From Nitrospira sp. MA-1 (GTDB lineage: Bacteria > Nitrospirota > Nitrospiria > Nitrospirales > UBA8639), in contig JAQJDB010000005.1 in the NCBI GenBank assembly GCA_032139905.1, positions 45,001 through 109,000 of the forward strand: 64,000 nt of DNA, read 5' to 3'. Position 1 is the stretch's first letter; each line of letters starts with the position of its first letter. The notes under the pieces were generated by a model. The model ran no database searches, had not been told where the DNA came from, and saw only the letters and a list, made by a program, of their open reading frames with translations. Shown here piece after piece: positions 46,815 through 56,756 of this stretch. The position numbers and the translations under genes are program-made.

Positions 46815-48320
46815 CTAGCGATTGGCATGATTTAGTAAATACTGAATGAGCAACCGGGTCCCGATACCAGTCGGGCCTTTAGGAACATAGGGACGTTCGG
46901 TTGTGCCCCAATCGGTGCTGGCAATGTCCAAATGGACCCAGGGATGGTCTCCGACGAATTTTGATAAGAATAGTGCCGCGGTAATCATTCCGCCTCCGCG
47001 CCCACCGATATTCCGCATGTCCGCCACGTCACTTTTAAGCTGCTCAAAATATTCATCCCACAGGGGCATTTCCCAGACTCGTTCTCCGGCATGATTGCCA
47101 GCCTTTTTGAGTTCGGCTTTCATGGTGTCGTCATTACCCAACATGCCAATCGCGAATTGTCCCAACGCGACAGAGGCCGCACCGGTCAGTGTGGCGATGT
47201 CAATCACGCAGGCGGGTTTGAGCCGTGAGGCATAGCTTAAGCCGTCAGCAAGAATCAGACGTCCTTCTGCATCGGTATTTTGGACTTCCACCGTTTTTCC
47301 TGAGAGCATGGTAAGGATATCGCCGGGTTTAGTAGCTCGTCCCCCCGGCATGTTTTCCGTCACAGGCAAGAGGCCGATCGCATTCACCGGAAGTTTGAGT
47401 CGGGAGGCGGCTCGAATCGTCGCCAAGACTTCAGCACCACCGGTCATGTCGGCTTTCATCTGTTCCATGTTTTCTGATGGTTTTAGGGAAATACCACCGC
47501 TATCAAATGTCACGGTTTTGCCGACAAAGACAATGGGTTTTTGGGTGCGAGGACCGCCCATATATTCCAGAATGATAAATTGAGGCGGTTCGATGCTGCC
47601 TCGAGAGACCCCCAATAATCCGCCCATGCCGAGTTTTTCCTGCTGTTTGCGGTCCAAGACTTTGAGCCGGACTTTGGCTTCCCTGGCGATTTTTTTGGCT
47701 TCGGTGACGACCCGGGAAGGGGTCATCACGTTCGCGGGGTGGTTGCACAAATCCCGGACGAAACAGGTCGCCTCCCCAAGGATTTGGCCACGTTTGGCGC
47801 CATCTTTGGCCTCATTCAGGTGAGCGTTGGAGGGGGTGAGTAGGGTGCAGGATTGCAAGGAGTGGTTATTGTCCGTACGGTCCGTGCGGTACTCATTAAA
47901 CCGATAGTCCCCAAGAACGAACCCTTCCACCATGGCTTGAGCCACGTCATCAATAGGGCCGGTGCTCTTTGGCACGTCCGGCATCACGCAAATAATCCCT
48001 TTGGCCTTGGCGGTGCGGGCGCGTTTGGCAGCGGTCCCCATCGCTTGACGAATTCGTTCCAAGGTCACCGTCTCCCGTGTTCCCAGGCCGACAAGAAGCA
48101 CGCGTTTTGCGGGCAATTTCCCATCGATATGCAGTAAGGCGGTGTTATTCGGTTTACCGGAAAATTCTTCACTTTTGCGCAAGGTGCTCAATTGTCCACC
48201 GAGTTTCTGGTCGACCGACTGAACAACTTTGCTCCAGGTTTTGTCTTGTTCATATTCCAAACATACCAACATGTCCGTTGTTGCAGCGGTGGCTTCACCA
48301 CTCTTCACAAGAATATTCAT
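46815..48320 (-). CDS. pepA: leucyl aminopeptidase
   Basis: PepA is a hexameric two-metal M17 aminopeptidase; some homologues also bind DNA. The 501-residue protein has VGKTVTFDSGGISLKPSENM (metal Lys and Asp), NTDAEGRLILADGL (the M17 signature) and EMPLWDEY. The start at ATG 48320 (MNILVKSGEA) follows GAGGAGG closely. queE lies upstream (56 nt) and nagZ downstream, forming a minus-strand run queE-pepA-nagZ. Confidence 0.95.
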   Translation of the reverse strand: MNILVKSGEATAATTDMLVCLEYEQDKTWSKVVQSVDQKLGGQLSTLRKSEEFSGKPNNTALLHIDGKLPAKRVLLVGLGTRETVTLERIRQAMGTAAKRARTAKAKGIICVMPDVPKSTGPIDDVAQAMVEGFVLGDYRFNEYRTDRTDNNHSLQSCTLLTPSNAHLNEAKDGAKRGQILGEATCFVRDLCNHPANVMTPSRVVTEAKKIAREAKVRLKVLDRKQQEKLGMGGLLGVSRGSIEPPQFIILEYMGGPRTQKPIVFVGKTVTFDSGGISLKPSENMEQMKADMTGGAEVLATIRAASRLKLPVNAIGLLPVTENMPGGRATKPGDILTMLSGKTVEVQNTDAEGRLILADGLSYASRLKPACVIDIATLTGAASVALGQFAIGMLGNDDTMKAELKKAGNHAGERVWEMPLWDEYFEQLKSDVADMRNIGGRGGGMITAALFLSKFVGDHPWVHLDIASTDWGTTERPYVPKGPTGIGTRLLIQYLLNHANR

Positions 48321-48376
48321 ACGCCTCCTCAAAAAATTAATCGCCCCTACCGTAAAACGACCCTTTTCCCGTTGCG

Positions 48377-49030
48377 TCACACGCCGCGGGTTTCAGGATC
48401 CCAGATCACTTTATGCAATTGGAGTTGAAATCGAACAGGCAGTCGATCTTCCAGAATCCATTCAGCCAGGGGTTGCAAATGGAGGACTCCAAAGACCGGA
48501 CTCATATGGACGGGACAGCGGTCCCCCAATAAATACTGGTTCACAATATCACGCGCCCATTCATAATCGGCCCGGTCTTTCAACACAAACTTCACTTCGT
48601 CTTTTCCGGATAGATGTGTGAGGGTATCCCACCGCATCCGATCCGTCATGCCACTCCCTGGGCATTTGACATCCAAAATAATCGAAACCCGCTCATCCAC
48701 GTTGGCAATATCAAACGCCCCGCTGGTTTCCAGCATCACCTGAAATCCCGCGTCGCATAATTGTGTTAACAATACCAGAGAGCCGGGTTGATGCAATGGT
48801 TCACCACCCGTCACCTCGACGAGCGGACACCCATATGATTGCACCTGCGCCAAAATTTCCTCAATCGGCATGGTGGTACCACCATAAAAGGCATACTCCG
48901 TGTCACACCAGGTGCAGCGAAGGGGGCACCCCGTTAACCGGACAAATACGCACGGTTGTCCCACACGGGTGGATTCCCCTTGAAGGCTGTGAAAAATTTC
49001 GGTGATCTTTAAAGAAGGCAAAGTGCTCAT
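48377..49030 (-). CDS. queE: 7-carboxy-7-deazaguanine synthase
   Basis: QueE is the radical SAM enzyme that makes CDG, the precursor of queuosine and archaeosine-type 7-deazaguanines. The 217-residue protein has the cluster motif CxxxCxxC in GCPLRCTWCDTEYAF, the SAM motif VTGGEPL and EIFHSLQGESTRVGQPCVFVRL at the N-terminus. ATG 49030 follows GAGGG by five bases. No queC or queD is linked in this window. Confidence 0.94.
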   Translation of the reverse strand: MSTLPSLKITEIFHSLQGESTRVGQPCVFVRLTGCPLRCTWCDTEYAFYGGTTMPIEEILAQVQSYGCPLVEVTGGEPLHQPGSLVLLTQLCDAGFQVMLETSGAFDIANVDERVSIILDVKCPGSGMTDRMRWDTLTHLSGKDEVKFVLKDRADYEWARDIVNQYLLGDRCPVHMSPVFGVLHLQPLAEWILEDRLPVRFQLQLHKVIWDPETRGV

Positions 49031-49277
49031 AAGAACCCTCGACTCCACGCCCGCATCAGAGGACATTGTACTCAAAGTGTGGGGTGAGGGGGAGGGGAAA
49101 GGAGAATTGTGCGGAAAATGGCTGTCCGGGATGAAGGATTGTCACACGGGTAGATCGGGTTGAGTCGGATTTTTCGGTCATGTGAAACACATAGCGGGGC
49201 TGTTAAATGCAAAAGATTGGGAGAAGCTGTCAAAGTAGCGCAAGCAAGGAGGGCAATGTCATCGCTGATGGCAGCCC

Positions 49278-49973
49278 CTAAGCCCATTGTGTAATCGGCC
49301 AACCCCGCTCGCGGGCAATGCGGGCCATGCCACGAATGGGATTCACCACAAAGGGATGGCCAACCAGTTGGAGTGCGTGGAAATCTCCAGGGCTATCGCC
49401 ATAGGCATAGCTACGCGTCAAGTCCAGGTTGAAGCGGGCGGCCAGGCGCTCCACATACCGGCCTTTTCCCTCACCATAGGGCAACGGGGCAAACACCTTT
49501 CCCGTATAAAGTCCTGCCTGGGATTCCGGTCTTGCGCCAAATACCAAGGAGACTCCAAGTGCCTCAGCCAGTGGTTTCACCAAGAACTCAGGGGATCCGC
49601 TGACGAAGGCCACGACATGTCCCGCATCCCGATGACGGGATAAACGATTCAAAGCCCTCGCTGAGACCCGTGGAACAACATATAACTCCACGTACTCGCT
49701 GGCCATCTGTTCAATGAGGGAGACATCATGCCCCATCAGATACAGCTTCCTCCGTCGCAGAGGGTTGAACGAAATGGGCGGCATTTGCCGAATGGCATAT
49801 TCCAGGCTGTGCCATACCTCCGGCCAACCCATGACACCGTCCTGCCAGAGATACCTGAAAAACCCGATTTCAATCGACGCGCCGGGAATCAACGTGTTAT
49901 CCACATCGAAAAAGGCACCGATCCAATGCTGGGAATGAGTCAGGGGAGCGGGCGAAGTGGTTGAGCGGGTCAT
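49278..49973 (-). CDS. HAD-superfamily phosphatase, subfamily IB
   Basis: This 231-residue HAD hydrolase has the nucleophile motif FFDVDNTLIP, motif II FVSGSPEFL, and motif III/IV YAYGDSPGDFHAL. It resembles SerB/CicA-like phosphatases (HAD-IB), which act on phosphoserine or lipid-phosphate-type substrates; the substrate cannot be named. The gene reads away from the tRNA-Leu gene. Confidence 0.88.
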   Translation of the reverse strand: MTRSTTSPAPLTHSQHWIGAFFDVDNTLIPGASIEIGFFRYLWQDGVMGWPEVWHSLEYAIRQMPPISFNPLRRRKLYLMGHDVSLIEQMASEYVELYVVPRVSARALNRLSRHRDAGHVVAFVSGSPEFLVKPLAEALGVSLVFGARPESQAGLYTGKVFAPLPYGEGKGRYVERLAARFNLDLTRSYAYGDSPGDFHALQLVGHPFVVNPIRGMARIARERGWPITQWA

Positions 49974-50082
49974 GGTGAGCTATAATCCGAACGGTCAGAT
50001 GATCAATGAATGGTCGGGATTCTACTCCGCGCTCCCCTCGTTGACAAGGACATCAGGAGGTTTCATAATCTGCCTACTTCGT

Positions 50083-50166
50083 GCCGAAGTGGTGGAATGG
50101 CAGACACGCACGTTTGAGGGGCGTGTGGGGAAACCCATGCGGGTTCAAGTCCCGCCTTCGGCACCA
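50083..50166 (+). tRNA. tRNA-Leu(GAG)
   Basis: The acceptor stem GCCGAAG (50083-50089) pairs with CTTCGGC (50156-50162), followed by A and an encoded CCA (50164-50166). The anticodon stem CACGT/GCGTG encloses the loop TTGAGGG, giving anticodon GAG. A short extra arm (TGGGGAAACCCA) marks a class-II tRNA, as expected for leucine. The T-arm GGGTTCAAGTCCC is canonical. The total of 84 nt includes CCA. Confidence 0.97.
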
Positions 50167-50610
50167 ACTTTTCCTACCGACTGCATAGACTTCTCGTACT
50201 TCAAAAACTCTTCTTACTCTCAAATGGGGTTAGAGGTATTCCCCCCTTGGGGTGGCCGGAGCGTAGCGGAGGCACGAGGGAACAGGTCCCCTTGTGGGAG
50301 AAGGAGCCAGGCTTCCGCTCCTGCGACTTCAAGTCAGATTTTCAGCTCCAATCCCTTCCTCCCGATTATCTTATTGATTTTGCTCAGGTATACCACTGTC
50401 GCCTCATCCATTCTCGGGATAAAAACTTTTTCAGCGAAAATTGGCATTCCGGTATTTCATTCTTAAAGGAACCGGAGGATATTGAAAAATATTGTCGATG
50501 GGATTCTGGCTCATGCGCTTGCTTGCAGACTACTTAGGGAGATAAACGTTATTCTGATGCTTAGGATAAGGCGAATGAGAAGACATATTCAATTGCCTGA
50601 AAGGACATCC
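50167..50610. other. region between tRNA-Leu and the methyltransferase gene
   Basis: These 440 bases hold readings that run out of the tRNA or lack ribosome sites. No integrase or attachment site duplicating the tRNA 3' end was found. The methyltransferase promoter should be near the right edge. Confidence 0.4.
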
Positions 50611-51234
50611 ATGAAACGCGGGTGGTATTCAGGGCGAGTGTTTCCCAGGCTGGTGCAATGGAGCATGGGGCAAGCGGGTTTTACCCCCTTGCGGCATTCT
50701 TTGGTCGCAAAGGCGTCAGGGTTGGTTTTGGAGATCGGGTTTGGGACCGGTGCCAATTTTTCTTACTATCCTTCCCAGATCCATTCTTTGACGGCGATTG
50801 ATCCCAATCCCGGCATGATCCCTTTGGCCCGTTCGCTTCAGGAGGAGGCCGTGATTCCCGTTCACCTTGTTTTGGGCTCGGCGGAAGCGCTCCCTTTTCC
50901 CTCTTTCTCCTTCGATACGGTGGTGAGCACGATGACTTTATGTAGCGTGCCTCTGCCTTCCAATGCCCTGCAGGAATTGCTTCGGGTTCTGAGACCTGGA
51001 GGGCGGTTCTTATTTTTAGAGCACGGGCAAAGTCCGGATCGTTCAGTTCGCCTGTGGCAGGATGGTCTTACGCCGGTGTGGAAACATCTTGGCGATGGCT
51101 GTCATTTAAACCGTCCAATGGTTCAGATGATTCAATCGCAGGGCTGGACGGTCACAGCACTCGAAAACTTTTATCTTCCCGGCGTTCCGAAGGCTTTTGC
51201 CTATTTTTCTCAGGGGATGGCGGTGAAGGCCTGA
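50611..51234 (+). CDS. class-I SAM-dependent methyltransferase
   Basis: This 207-residue protein is a compact UbiE-like methyltransferase. SAM motif I is VLEIGFGTGANFSYY, motif II LTAIDPNPGM, and FDTVVSTMTLCSVP precedes LLRVLRPGGRFLFLEHG. The arrangement resembles phospholipid or METTL7-like methyltransferases (PMT-like), but the substrate is not determined. ATG 50611 (MKRGWYSGRVFPRL) follows AAAGGA. An upstream in-frame ATG would add 43 basic residues without a better ribosome site. Confidence 0.85.
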   Translation: MKRGWYSGRVFPRLVQWSMGQAGFTPLRHSLVAKASGLVLEIGFGTGANFSYYPSQIHSLTAIDPNPGMIPLARSLQEEAVIPVHLVLGSAEALPFPSFSFDTVVSTMTLCSVPLPSNALQELLRVLRPGGRFLFLEHGQSPDRSVRLWQDGLTPVWKHLGDGCHLNRPMVQMIQSQGWTVTALENFYLPGVPKAFAYFSQGMAVKA

Positions 51235-51351
51235 TCCTCCCGGTGCGCCCTTCCATTTTCCTTGATTTCTTAATACATTGAAGTTGGTGTTCATGAGGGT
51301 TTCGTCTGTTTTTCGGAACCGTCCCAATCTCTGCTTCCTGAGAGTGTCTTG

Positions 51352-53340
51352 ATGGTAAATCGGCGGGTACCTGGCGGTTTAATAGTCTGTGCCGCCATTG
51401 TGGGACTTCTCCTTTTGAAGGGGTTTCCTGGCCTTTCTCTCTCCTATGCGGAGGTGACCGGTGCCTCCCAAGCGGATTCATCTCCCATTCAGGATTCTGC
51501 GGAAGCGCATTTTCAGTTAGGCATTGATTTTTTTCTCACGGATGATCTGGATGTGGCCATTGACGAGTTTCGGGAGACCGCTCGTCAGCGTCCCGGTTTT
51601 GCCGATGCCTATCATAATCTTGGGGTGGCCCTGGCCAAAACGGGGGATTTAACCGGGGCCATTGCGGCCTGGTCGCAAGCGGAACGTTTGGATGTTCAGG
51701 CCACCTCATTGCGGTACCACCTGTCAGCCCTGGTTTCGTATAACTATGGCATCTCCCTGGTGCGAGATGGTCGGCTTGCAGAGGCTCTGGCGCAATGGCG
51801 GGCCGCGCTTCGCATTCAATCTGATTTTCCAGAAGCCCATTATGCGCTGGGATTGGGGTATTTAGCATTAGGCGATCCTGTGCAAGCGGTAGCCCATTTT
51901 CAAGCAACGATTCACGGCGCGACCCATTGGGCGCAGGCCTTTGAAGCCTTGGGATTGGCCTATTATGCCTCACATGAAAATGTTCTGGCCGAGCAGGCCT
52001 GGGGTCAGGCTCTGGCGTTGGAGCCCGATTCCCCCAAGGTCCATGCCAATTTGGGGTTACTTCGTTTGCAGGAGGGAAATTTTCACGAGGCGATCGATCA
52101 TTTCCGGGAGGCGTTGATACTTCAACCTGACCTTGTAGCCGCGCATTACAATATTGGTGTGGCGTTGTTTGCGAAAGGCGACGAGTCAGCCAGTGTTCCA
52201 TCACTGGAAAGGGCCATTTCTCTTGATTCCCGACTAACTTCCGCGAGATTGCTGCTTGGTGTTGTGTGGAGTCGTCAGGGAAATTGGGCGCAGGCCGCCT
52301 CGCTCTGGCGTGAGGCATTACGCCGGGATCCCTTTGCCAACGATGGTGTGTGGCTCCATTACAATTTGGGAGTTGCCATGGCTGCCATGGGACTAATTGA
52401 CGAGGCGGCGGTTGAATTTGATGTCGTGACTGACCAACGTCCTGAATGGGCTCCGGGGTGGTCTCAGTTGGGCTCGGCGCTTCTTGCAACCCGACAATGG
52501 GAAAAGGCCGTGGTTGCCCTGGAATCCGCTGCTCGATTGCAACCGGCCTGGGCACACCTCCATTTTGCCATTGGCAAAGCCCAGGCTGAAGCAGGGAAAT
52601 TGTCTCAGGCTGTTGCCGCCTTTCAGCGAGCGGTCGAGATTGAGCCTCAATTTGTGGATGCATGGTTTCATTTGGGGGTCGTGCTTCGTGCTCAGAACCG
52701 GACCGGTGAAGCGGTCGAGCCGCTTCGTCTGGCGGCGGAAGGCGGATCGGGCGAAGCCCAAAGCCTGTTGGCTTCGATGTATGCCAATGGCAGTGGCATG
52801 GATCGCAACATCCCCTTGGCGATGTTATGGTGGTTCCGGAGTAGTCGGGCCACGATGGCCGATTCGCTCACGCAGACCGCCAGAGAACAGCTCTCACACT
52901 TCCGTCGCGGCCTGCATCGACACCTCTTTTCGCCCGGTGACCGGCAGGAGGTGTTAACCGGTTTTGGTCTTATTCGAGAAGATCTGCACCGGCTGGCTCC
53001 TGCCCATCGCATGTCCACTCAGGTGGCCAATGATGAAGACACCTGGGGCCACCTGATGCCGAGTGAACCCGTTGTTGCATGGGTGATCGACCAGGCTTTG
53101 GCCGGTGATCAGTCTGCCCAGCATACACTCCATGCCTGGTATGTGAATGGAGAGCGTGCTCGCTTGGTTCCAGCAGATCCTCAGATCCGAAATTATTTTC
53201 TGCAAACGGCGAAAGAAGGAGATCCCTTTTCCTGTCAGGTCGTTCGAGCCGTTGCTCCTGAATCGGCCGAGCGTTTTTCAGCAGACTGGCAATTGGCGGC
53301 AAATGGATGTCCGGACCAGACCGTCAAGCCGGGATTGTAA
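51352..53340 (+). CDS. TPR-repeat protein, exported or membrane-anchored
   Basis: This protein of about 662 residues has an N-terminal signal or anchor (GGLIVCAAIVGLLLLKGFPGLSLSYA). Roughly eleven TPR units follow (for example AHFQLGIDFFLTDDLDVAIDEF, AYHNLGVALAKTGDLTGAI, VHANLGLLRLQEGNFHEAIDHF and AWFHLGVVLRAQNRTGEAV), then a Sel1-like piece (AQSLLASMYANGSGMDRNIPLAMLWWF). The C-terminal about 150 residues have no recognised domain. The protein lies outside the cytosol if the signal holds. Its stop is 64 nt before the CHASE2-sigma54 activator gene, suggesting that they are coregulated and could interact through the periplasmic CHASE2 domain. Confidence 0.85.
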   Translation: MVNRRVPGGLIVCAAIVGLLLLKGFPGLSLSYAEVTGASQADSSPIQDSAEAHFQLGIDFFLTDDLDVAIDEFRETARQRPGFADAYHNLGVALAKTGDLTGAIAAWSQAERLDVQATSLRYHLSALVSYNYGISLVRDGRLAEALAQWRAALRIQSDFPEAHYALGLGYLALGDPVQAVAHFQATIHGATHWAQAFEALGLAYYASHENVLAEQAWGQALALEPDSPKVHANLGLLRLQEGNFHEAIDHFREALILQPDLVAAHYNIGVALFAKGDESASVPSLERAISLDSRLTSARLLLGVVWSRQGNWAQAASLWREALRRDPFANDGVWLHYNLGVAMAAMGLIDEAAVEFDVVTDQRPEWAPGWSQLGSALLATRQWEKAVVALESAARLQPAWAHLHFAIGKAQAEAGKLSQAVAAFQRAVEIEPQFVDAWFHLGVVLRAQNRTGEAVEPLRLAAEGGSGEAQSLLASMYANGSGMDRNIPLAMLWWFRSSRATMADSLTQTAREQLSHFRRGLHRHLFSPGDRQEVLTGFGLIREDLHRLAPAHRMSTQVANDEDTWGHLMPSEPVVAWVIDQALAGDQSAQHTLHAWYVNGERARLVPADPQIRNYFLQTAKEGDPFSCQVVRAVAPESAERFSADWQLAANGCPDQTVKPGL

Positions 53341-53403
53341 TTCCGAGCTGAGTTGCATGTATGGGAGTGGGAACTTCCTGAAATTTCCATGATTAAGGCG
53401 TCA

Positions 53404-56013
53404 ATGACAGATCGTTCCAAGACCATGGCATTGGCCCTCGCCTTTTCACTGGTGAGCACGGTGTTGGCTTTTAGCGTCTCCTTTGTTTTTCCCCAGGGAG
53501 AACGATGGTTGACTGATTGGCAACTGGCTCACATGGCACCTGGACCTGTCGACCCTTCACTGGTCATGGTGACAGTCACGAAGAGCACCAGTCCCGCGTT
53601 ATGTGGGGAAGGACGATGGGATCTTTCCGTGTTGCAATCTACCCTGCTGGCCCTTCATGAAGCTGGCGCTGCTGTCATCGTTCCCTCAATTGATGCGTCC
53701 TCCCCGATAGCCTCGGAATGTGGTGGTTTGGCTGGACTGGTTCGGCTGGCTGAAGTGACCAAACGAGTTGGGTCTGTGGTCTATCCAGACTCGGTTCCCC
53801 CCGCCTTGGCGGATGCGGCAACCGCGTTGGGGACGCTGACCTTGATGCCTGATGCGGATGGGGTGTTTAGGGGTGTGAAGTCCGCTACTCTCTCTGCTGA
53901 TTCATCGCCGCATCCTCCGATCGGCCTCGTCATCGCCTCGTTTGTGTCGAAGGAGGCAATGACGATCAATCCTGGGGCTATCGACAATCAGCTTCGGTTC
54001 GTTGGGCGTTGGAAGAATCCTCCATTTCCCACCCATGACTTTTCCGACGTGTGGAACATCATCCAGAGTAAAGATCGCGATCAATTGGTGAAGTTGTTTC
54101 GCGGAAAAGCGGTAATCCTCTTTTCTCTTGTGTCAAAGGAACCAACGCTTTCGACTCCGTGGGAGTCGGCTGTGCCGGGAGAATTTCTTCATGCCTTATT
54201 GAGCAACGCCGTACTCACCAATGGATGGGTATTCACGACTCCTGTATGGGTCGCGTTTCTTGTGACCGTGAGTGTAAGCCTGTTCTTCACCAGTGTTCTA
54301 TTTTGGGGAATTCCGCTAGCCCGCTTTGGGATGATGAGCCTAGCCGGTATTTTCCTTGCGGGGCTTGCTCTCCTGTGGGGACTTCACAGTGGCTGGATGA
54401 GGCCGATCTTGAGTACAGGCTTGGCTTTAGGAATGGCTATGGGGGGAACGCTGGCCTGGCGGGTGTCCAGGTCCAGATCAATTATTCAAGAGCGGATTAT
54501 CCAGGGGAAACAGCAGCTACAACAATTGGAAGCAGAGTTGGCCGATAGACAGCAGCATGTCCGGGAACTCGAAACTCACTTGCATGTGGCAAAAGATCAT
54601 GCACACCATTCGGCGACGGTTATTGAAGGTTTAGAAACGCTGCAAGGGGGAGCGTCTCGCCAATTGGAAAATGCTCAATCCGAAATAGAAGAAACCCGGC
54701 GACAGATTGACCGTTTGGAGGTGGAATTGGAGGATCTCCGGCAGCAGGTGCCGGCGATGCAGCATGCCGGGCATCGGATCCCGGAATCCCGTGAGAATCT
54801 AGAATTATTTCAGGAATGTGAGTCGCTGCATATTCTGACCCGTGCTCCTTCGGTTCTTCGCGTATTTCAGGATTTAAAAAAAGCGTCGGGGACCCGGAGC
54901 CCCATTCTTCTATTGGGAGAAACGGGTACGGGGAAGGAGGTGTTTGCACGAGCGGCCCATGCGTTGAGTCCACGGCATCAGGGGCCATTTGTGTCGGTGA
55001 ATATGGCAGCTATCCGGTCGGAGTTATTTGAAGGGGAACTTTTCGGTCATGTGAAGGGAGCCTTTACCGGAGCGGTAGGCCGTGAGGGATATATCGAAAC
55101 GGCGAATGGCGGAACGCTTTTTTTGGATGAAGTGGGCGAACTCCCATCCGATTTGCAGGCAAAATTACTGCGATTTTTGGAGGACGGGTCATTTCACCGG
55201 GTCGGAGAAAGTCGACTGACCCAGGTGGATGTGCGCATTATCGCGGCCACGAATTGCAATCTTCAACAGGATGTGGAGGCAGGCCGATACCGGGAAGATT
55301 TATACTATCGATTACGGAGTATTGTCTTAACTCTGCCTCCTCTCCGGGAACGAGGAGAGGAAGACTGTCTGTTGTTGGCTCAATCCTTCCTGCAGAATTT
55401 TTCCCGGCAACAGGATCGAATGGATCTGGCGTTCACGCAAGGTGCTCTGGAAGCGATGACGGCCTATCGATGGCCTGGCAATATTCGAGAACTTCGACAA
55501 ACCGTGGCCCAAGCAGTGGCGTTGGCCAACGGGTCCCTCATTACCGAAGCGGATTTGCATCTCAGTAGCCCGGTTATGCCCTACGTGAAGGGTGAGGGGC
55601 ATGGTCTGGTGGAATTGGACCGATTGGAGGATGACATGGTGTTGGAATGCCTGCGCCGCCATAGATTCGATATGCAGGCGACAGCCAAGGCTTTAGGGTG
55701 GGATCGCAGCACCGTCACCCAACGCTTGAAGGGTCTTGGATTTCAAGCATTAGTCGACTATCAGGGGAATATAGAAGCGGCGGCGCAGGCGTTGGCAGGG
55801 GATGAAAATTTGACGCGAATGGTGGGAAGACGGTTGCGCGAGTATTCCAAAAACTTACTCCCTTCTTCCAAACACTATTCGTCCGTTGAAGTCGCAATTG
55901 CCGACTGTCGGAAACGGTTTCGCAATCTTCCGGAGCGTCATTTTCCGGCAGTCGAGCAGTTGGTGCGCCAGCGTTTTATTATGCCGGAACAAATTTCAAT
56001 GCCGCGGAATTAA
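53404..56013 (+). CDS. CHASE2-containing sigma-54-dependent transcriptional activator
   Basis: This protein of about 869 residues joins an extracytoplasmic CHASE2 sensor (about 25-270), three membrane helices (about 280-360), a coiled coil (about 365-470; QQLQQLEAELADRQQHV), an AAA+ domain and a Fis-type HTH (about 742-779, AKALGWDRSTVTQRLKGLGF). The AAA+ part has Walker A GETGTGKE (about 505), the sigma-54 contact loop GAFTGA (about 551) and GGTLFLDEVGEL. There is no receiver or kinase domain, so sensing and transcription activation lie in one polypeptide. The start could be 53389 or 53404. The 3' end overlaps the convergent msrB by 35 bp. Confidence 0.88.
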   Translation: MTDRSKTMALALAFSLVSTVLAFSVSFVFPQGERWLTDWQLAHMAPGPVDPSLVMVTVTKSTSPALCGEGRWDLSVLQSTLLALHEAGAAVIVPSIDASSPIASECGGLAGLVRLAEVTKRVGSVVYPDSVPPALADAATALGTLTLMPDADGVFRGVKSATLSADSSPHPPIGLVIASFVSKEAMTINPGAIDNQLRFVGRWKNPPFPTHDFSDVWNIIQSKDRDQLVKLFRGKAVILFSLVSKEPTLSTPWESAVPGEFLHALLSNAVLTNGWVFTTPVWVAFLVTVSVSLFFTSVLFWGIPLARFGMMSLAGIFLAGLALLWGLHSGWMRPILSTGLALGMAMGGTLAWRVSRSRSIIQERIIQGKQQLQQLEAELADRQQHVRELETHLHVAKDHAHHSATVIEGLETLQGGASRQLENAQSEIEETRRQIDRLEVELEDLRQQVPAMQHAGHRIPESRENLELFQECESLHILTRAPSVLRVFQDLKKASGTRSPILLLGETGTGKEVFARAAHALSPRHQGPFVSVNMAAIRSELFEGELFGHVKGAFTGAVGREGYIETANGGTLFLDEVGELPSDLQAKLLRFLEDGSFHRVGESRLTQVDVRIIAATNCNLQQDVEAGRYREDLYYRLRSIVLTLPPLRERGEEDCLLLAQSFLQNFSRQQDRMDLAFTQGALEAMTAYRWPGNIRELRQTVAQAVALANGSLITEADLHLSSPVMPYVKGEGHGLVELDRLEDDMVLECLRRHRFDMQATAKALGWDRSTVTQRLKGLGFQALVDYQGNIEAAAQALAGDENLTRMVGRRLREYSKNLLPSSKHYSSVEVAIADCRKRFRNLPERHFPAVEQLVRQRFIMPEQISMPRN

Positions 56014-56500
56014 TGCAATAACGTAATCCAGTCGGTTGTGGGCCATCATCAAAAATGTGTCCCTGGTGGCCGCCGCAGCGGGCACAGTGAACTTCGGTCC
56101 GGGGATAAATAATTTTCCAGTCGGTCCGAGTTTCGACCACTTTTTCCGAAATCGGTTGCCAAAAACTGGGCCACCCGGTTCCGCTGTCGAATTTCGTATC
56201 GGAAGAAAAGAGTGGCAGTTCGCATCCCGCACATTGGTAAATGCCTTTGGCTTTACTTTGGTGATATTCATTGGTAAAGGGCGGTTCTGTGTCTTCATGC
56301 CGCAAGACACGATATTGCATGGGGGTTAACAGCGCCTTCCACTCTTCATCCGTTTTCGTTATTTTGGTAATGTCTGATTCCCCGGTTGAGGGATTGGGAG
56401 CGGCCAAGGCCACGCCGAGGGTTTTAGCGAGAACTCCGAAGCCCAATGCCATGCCGATTTTCATAAGATTTCTCCTGTTTACATTCACGTTTATAGACAT
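55979..56500 (-). CDS. msrB: peptide-methionine (R)-S-oxide reductase, exported
   Basis: MsrB repairs methionine-R-sulfoxide. The 173-residue protein has a signal-like N-terminus with a Tat-like start (MSINVNVNRRNLMKIGMALGFGVLAKTLGVALA), two zinc CxxC pairs (CAGC and CARCGGHQGH) and the catalytic Cys in RYCINSAALKF. ATG 56500 follows GAGGAGG. NRRNLMK resembles a twin-arginine motif, and a TatA-like protein is encoded elsewhere in the window; periplasmic repair is inferred. It overlaps the convergent activator gene. Confidence 0.92.
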   Translation of the reverse strand: MSINVNVNRRNLMKIGMALGFGVLAKTLGVALAAPNPSTGESDITKITKTDEEWKALLTPMQYRVLRHEDTEPPFTNEYHQSKAKGIYQCAGCELPLFSSDTKFDSGTGWPSFWQPISEKVVETRTDWKIIYPRTEVHCARCGGHQGHIFDDGPQPTGLRYCINSAALKFVPA

Positions 56501-56756
56501 CTGATATCCCTCCTCTGAGTTGAGACGGTGGAGATTCTCCCCTGTTCCATCCCACCTGATATACTGTATCAGTCTTGCCCAGGTAAAAAAAATTACAGGG
56601 TTGGTCATGAGGCCTTTGACTGAAAGAAGGAAAATTTTTACACTATAGAAAACCAAAAGAAAAGGAGGGTTGACTCAGGATTTCGTCATCCGAAAAACAG
56701 GCCGGAAGGTGTTGGATGTTTCACAGATTTAACGAACAGCCAAAGAAGGAGTGTCT

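Noticed and set aside
49957-50466. Plus-strand reading of 169 residues across the tRNA region
   Set aside because: It translates straight through tRNA-Leu(GAG) and has no family features.
50083-50610. tRNA-Leu as a genomic-island attachment site
   Set aside because: No repeat of the tRNA 3' end and no integrase gene were found in the window.
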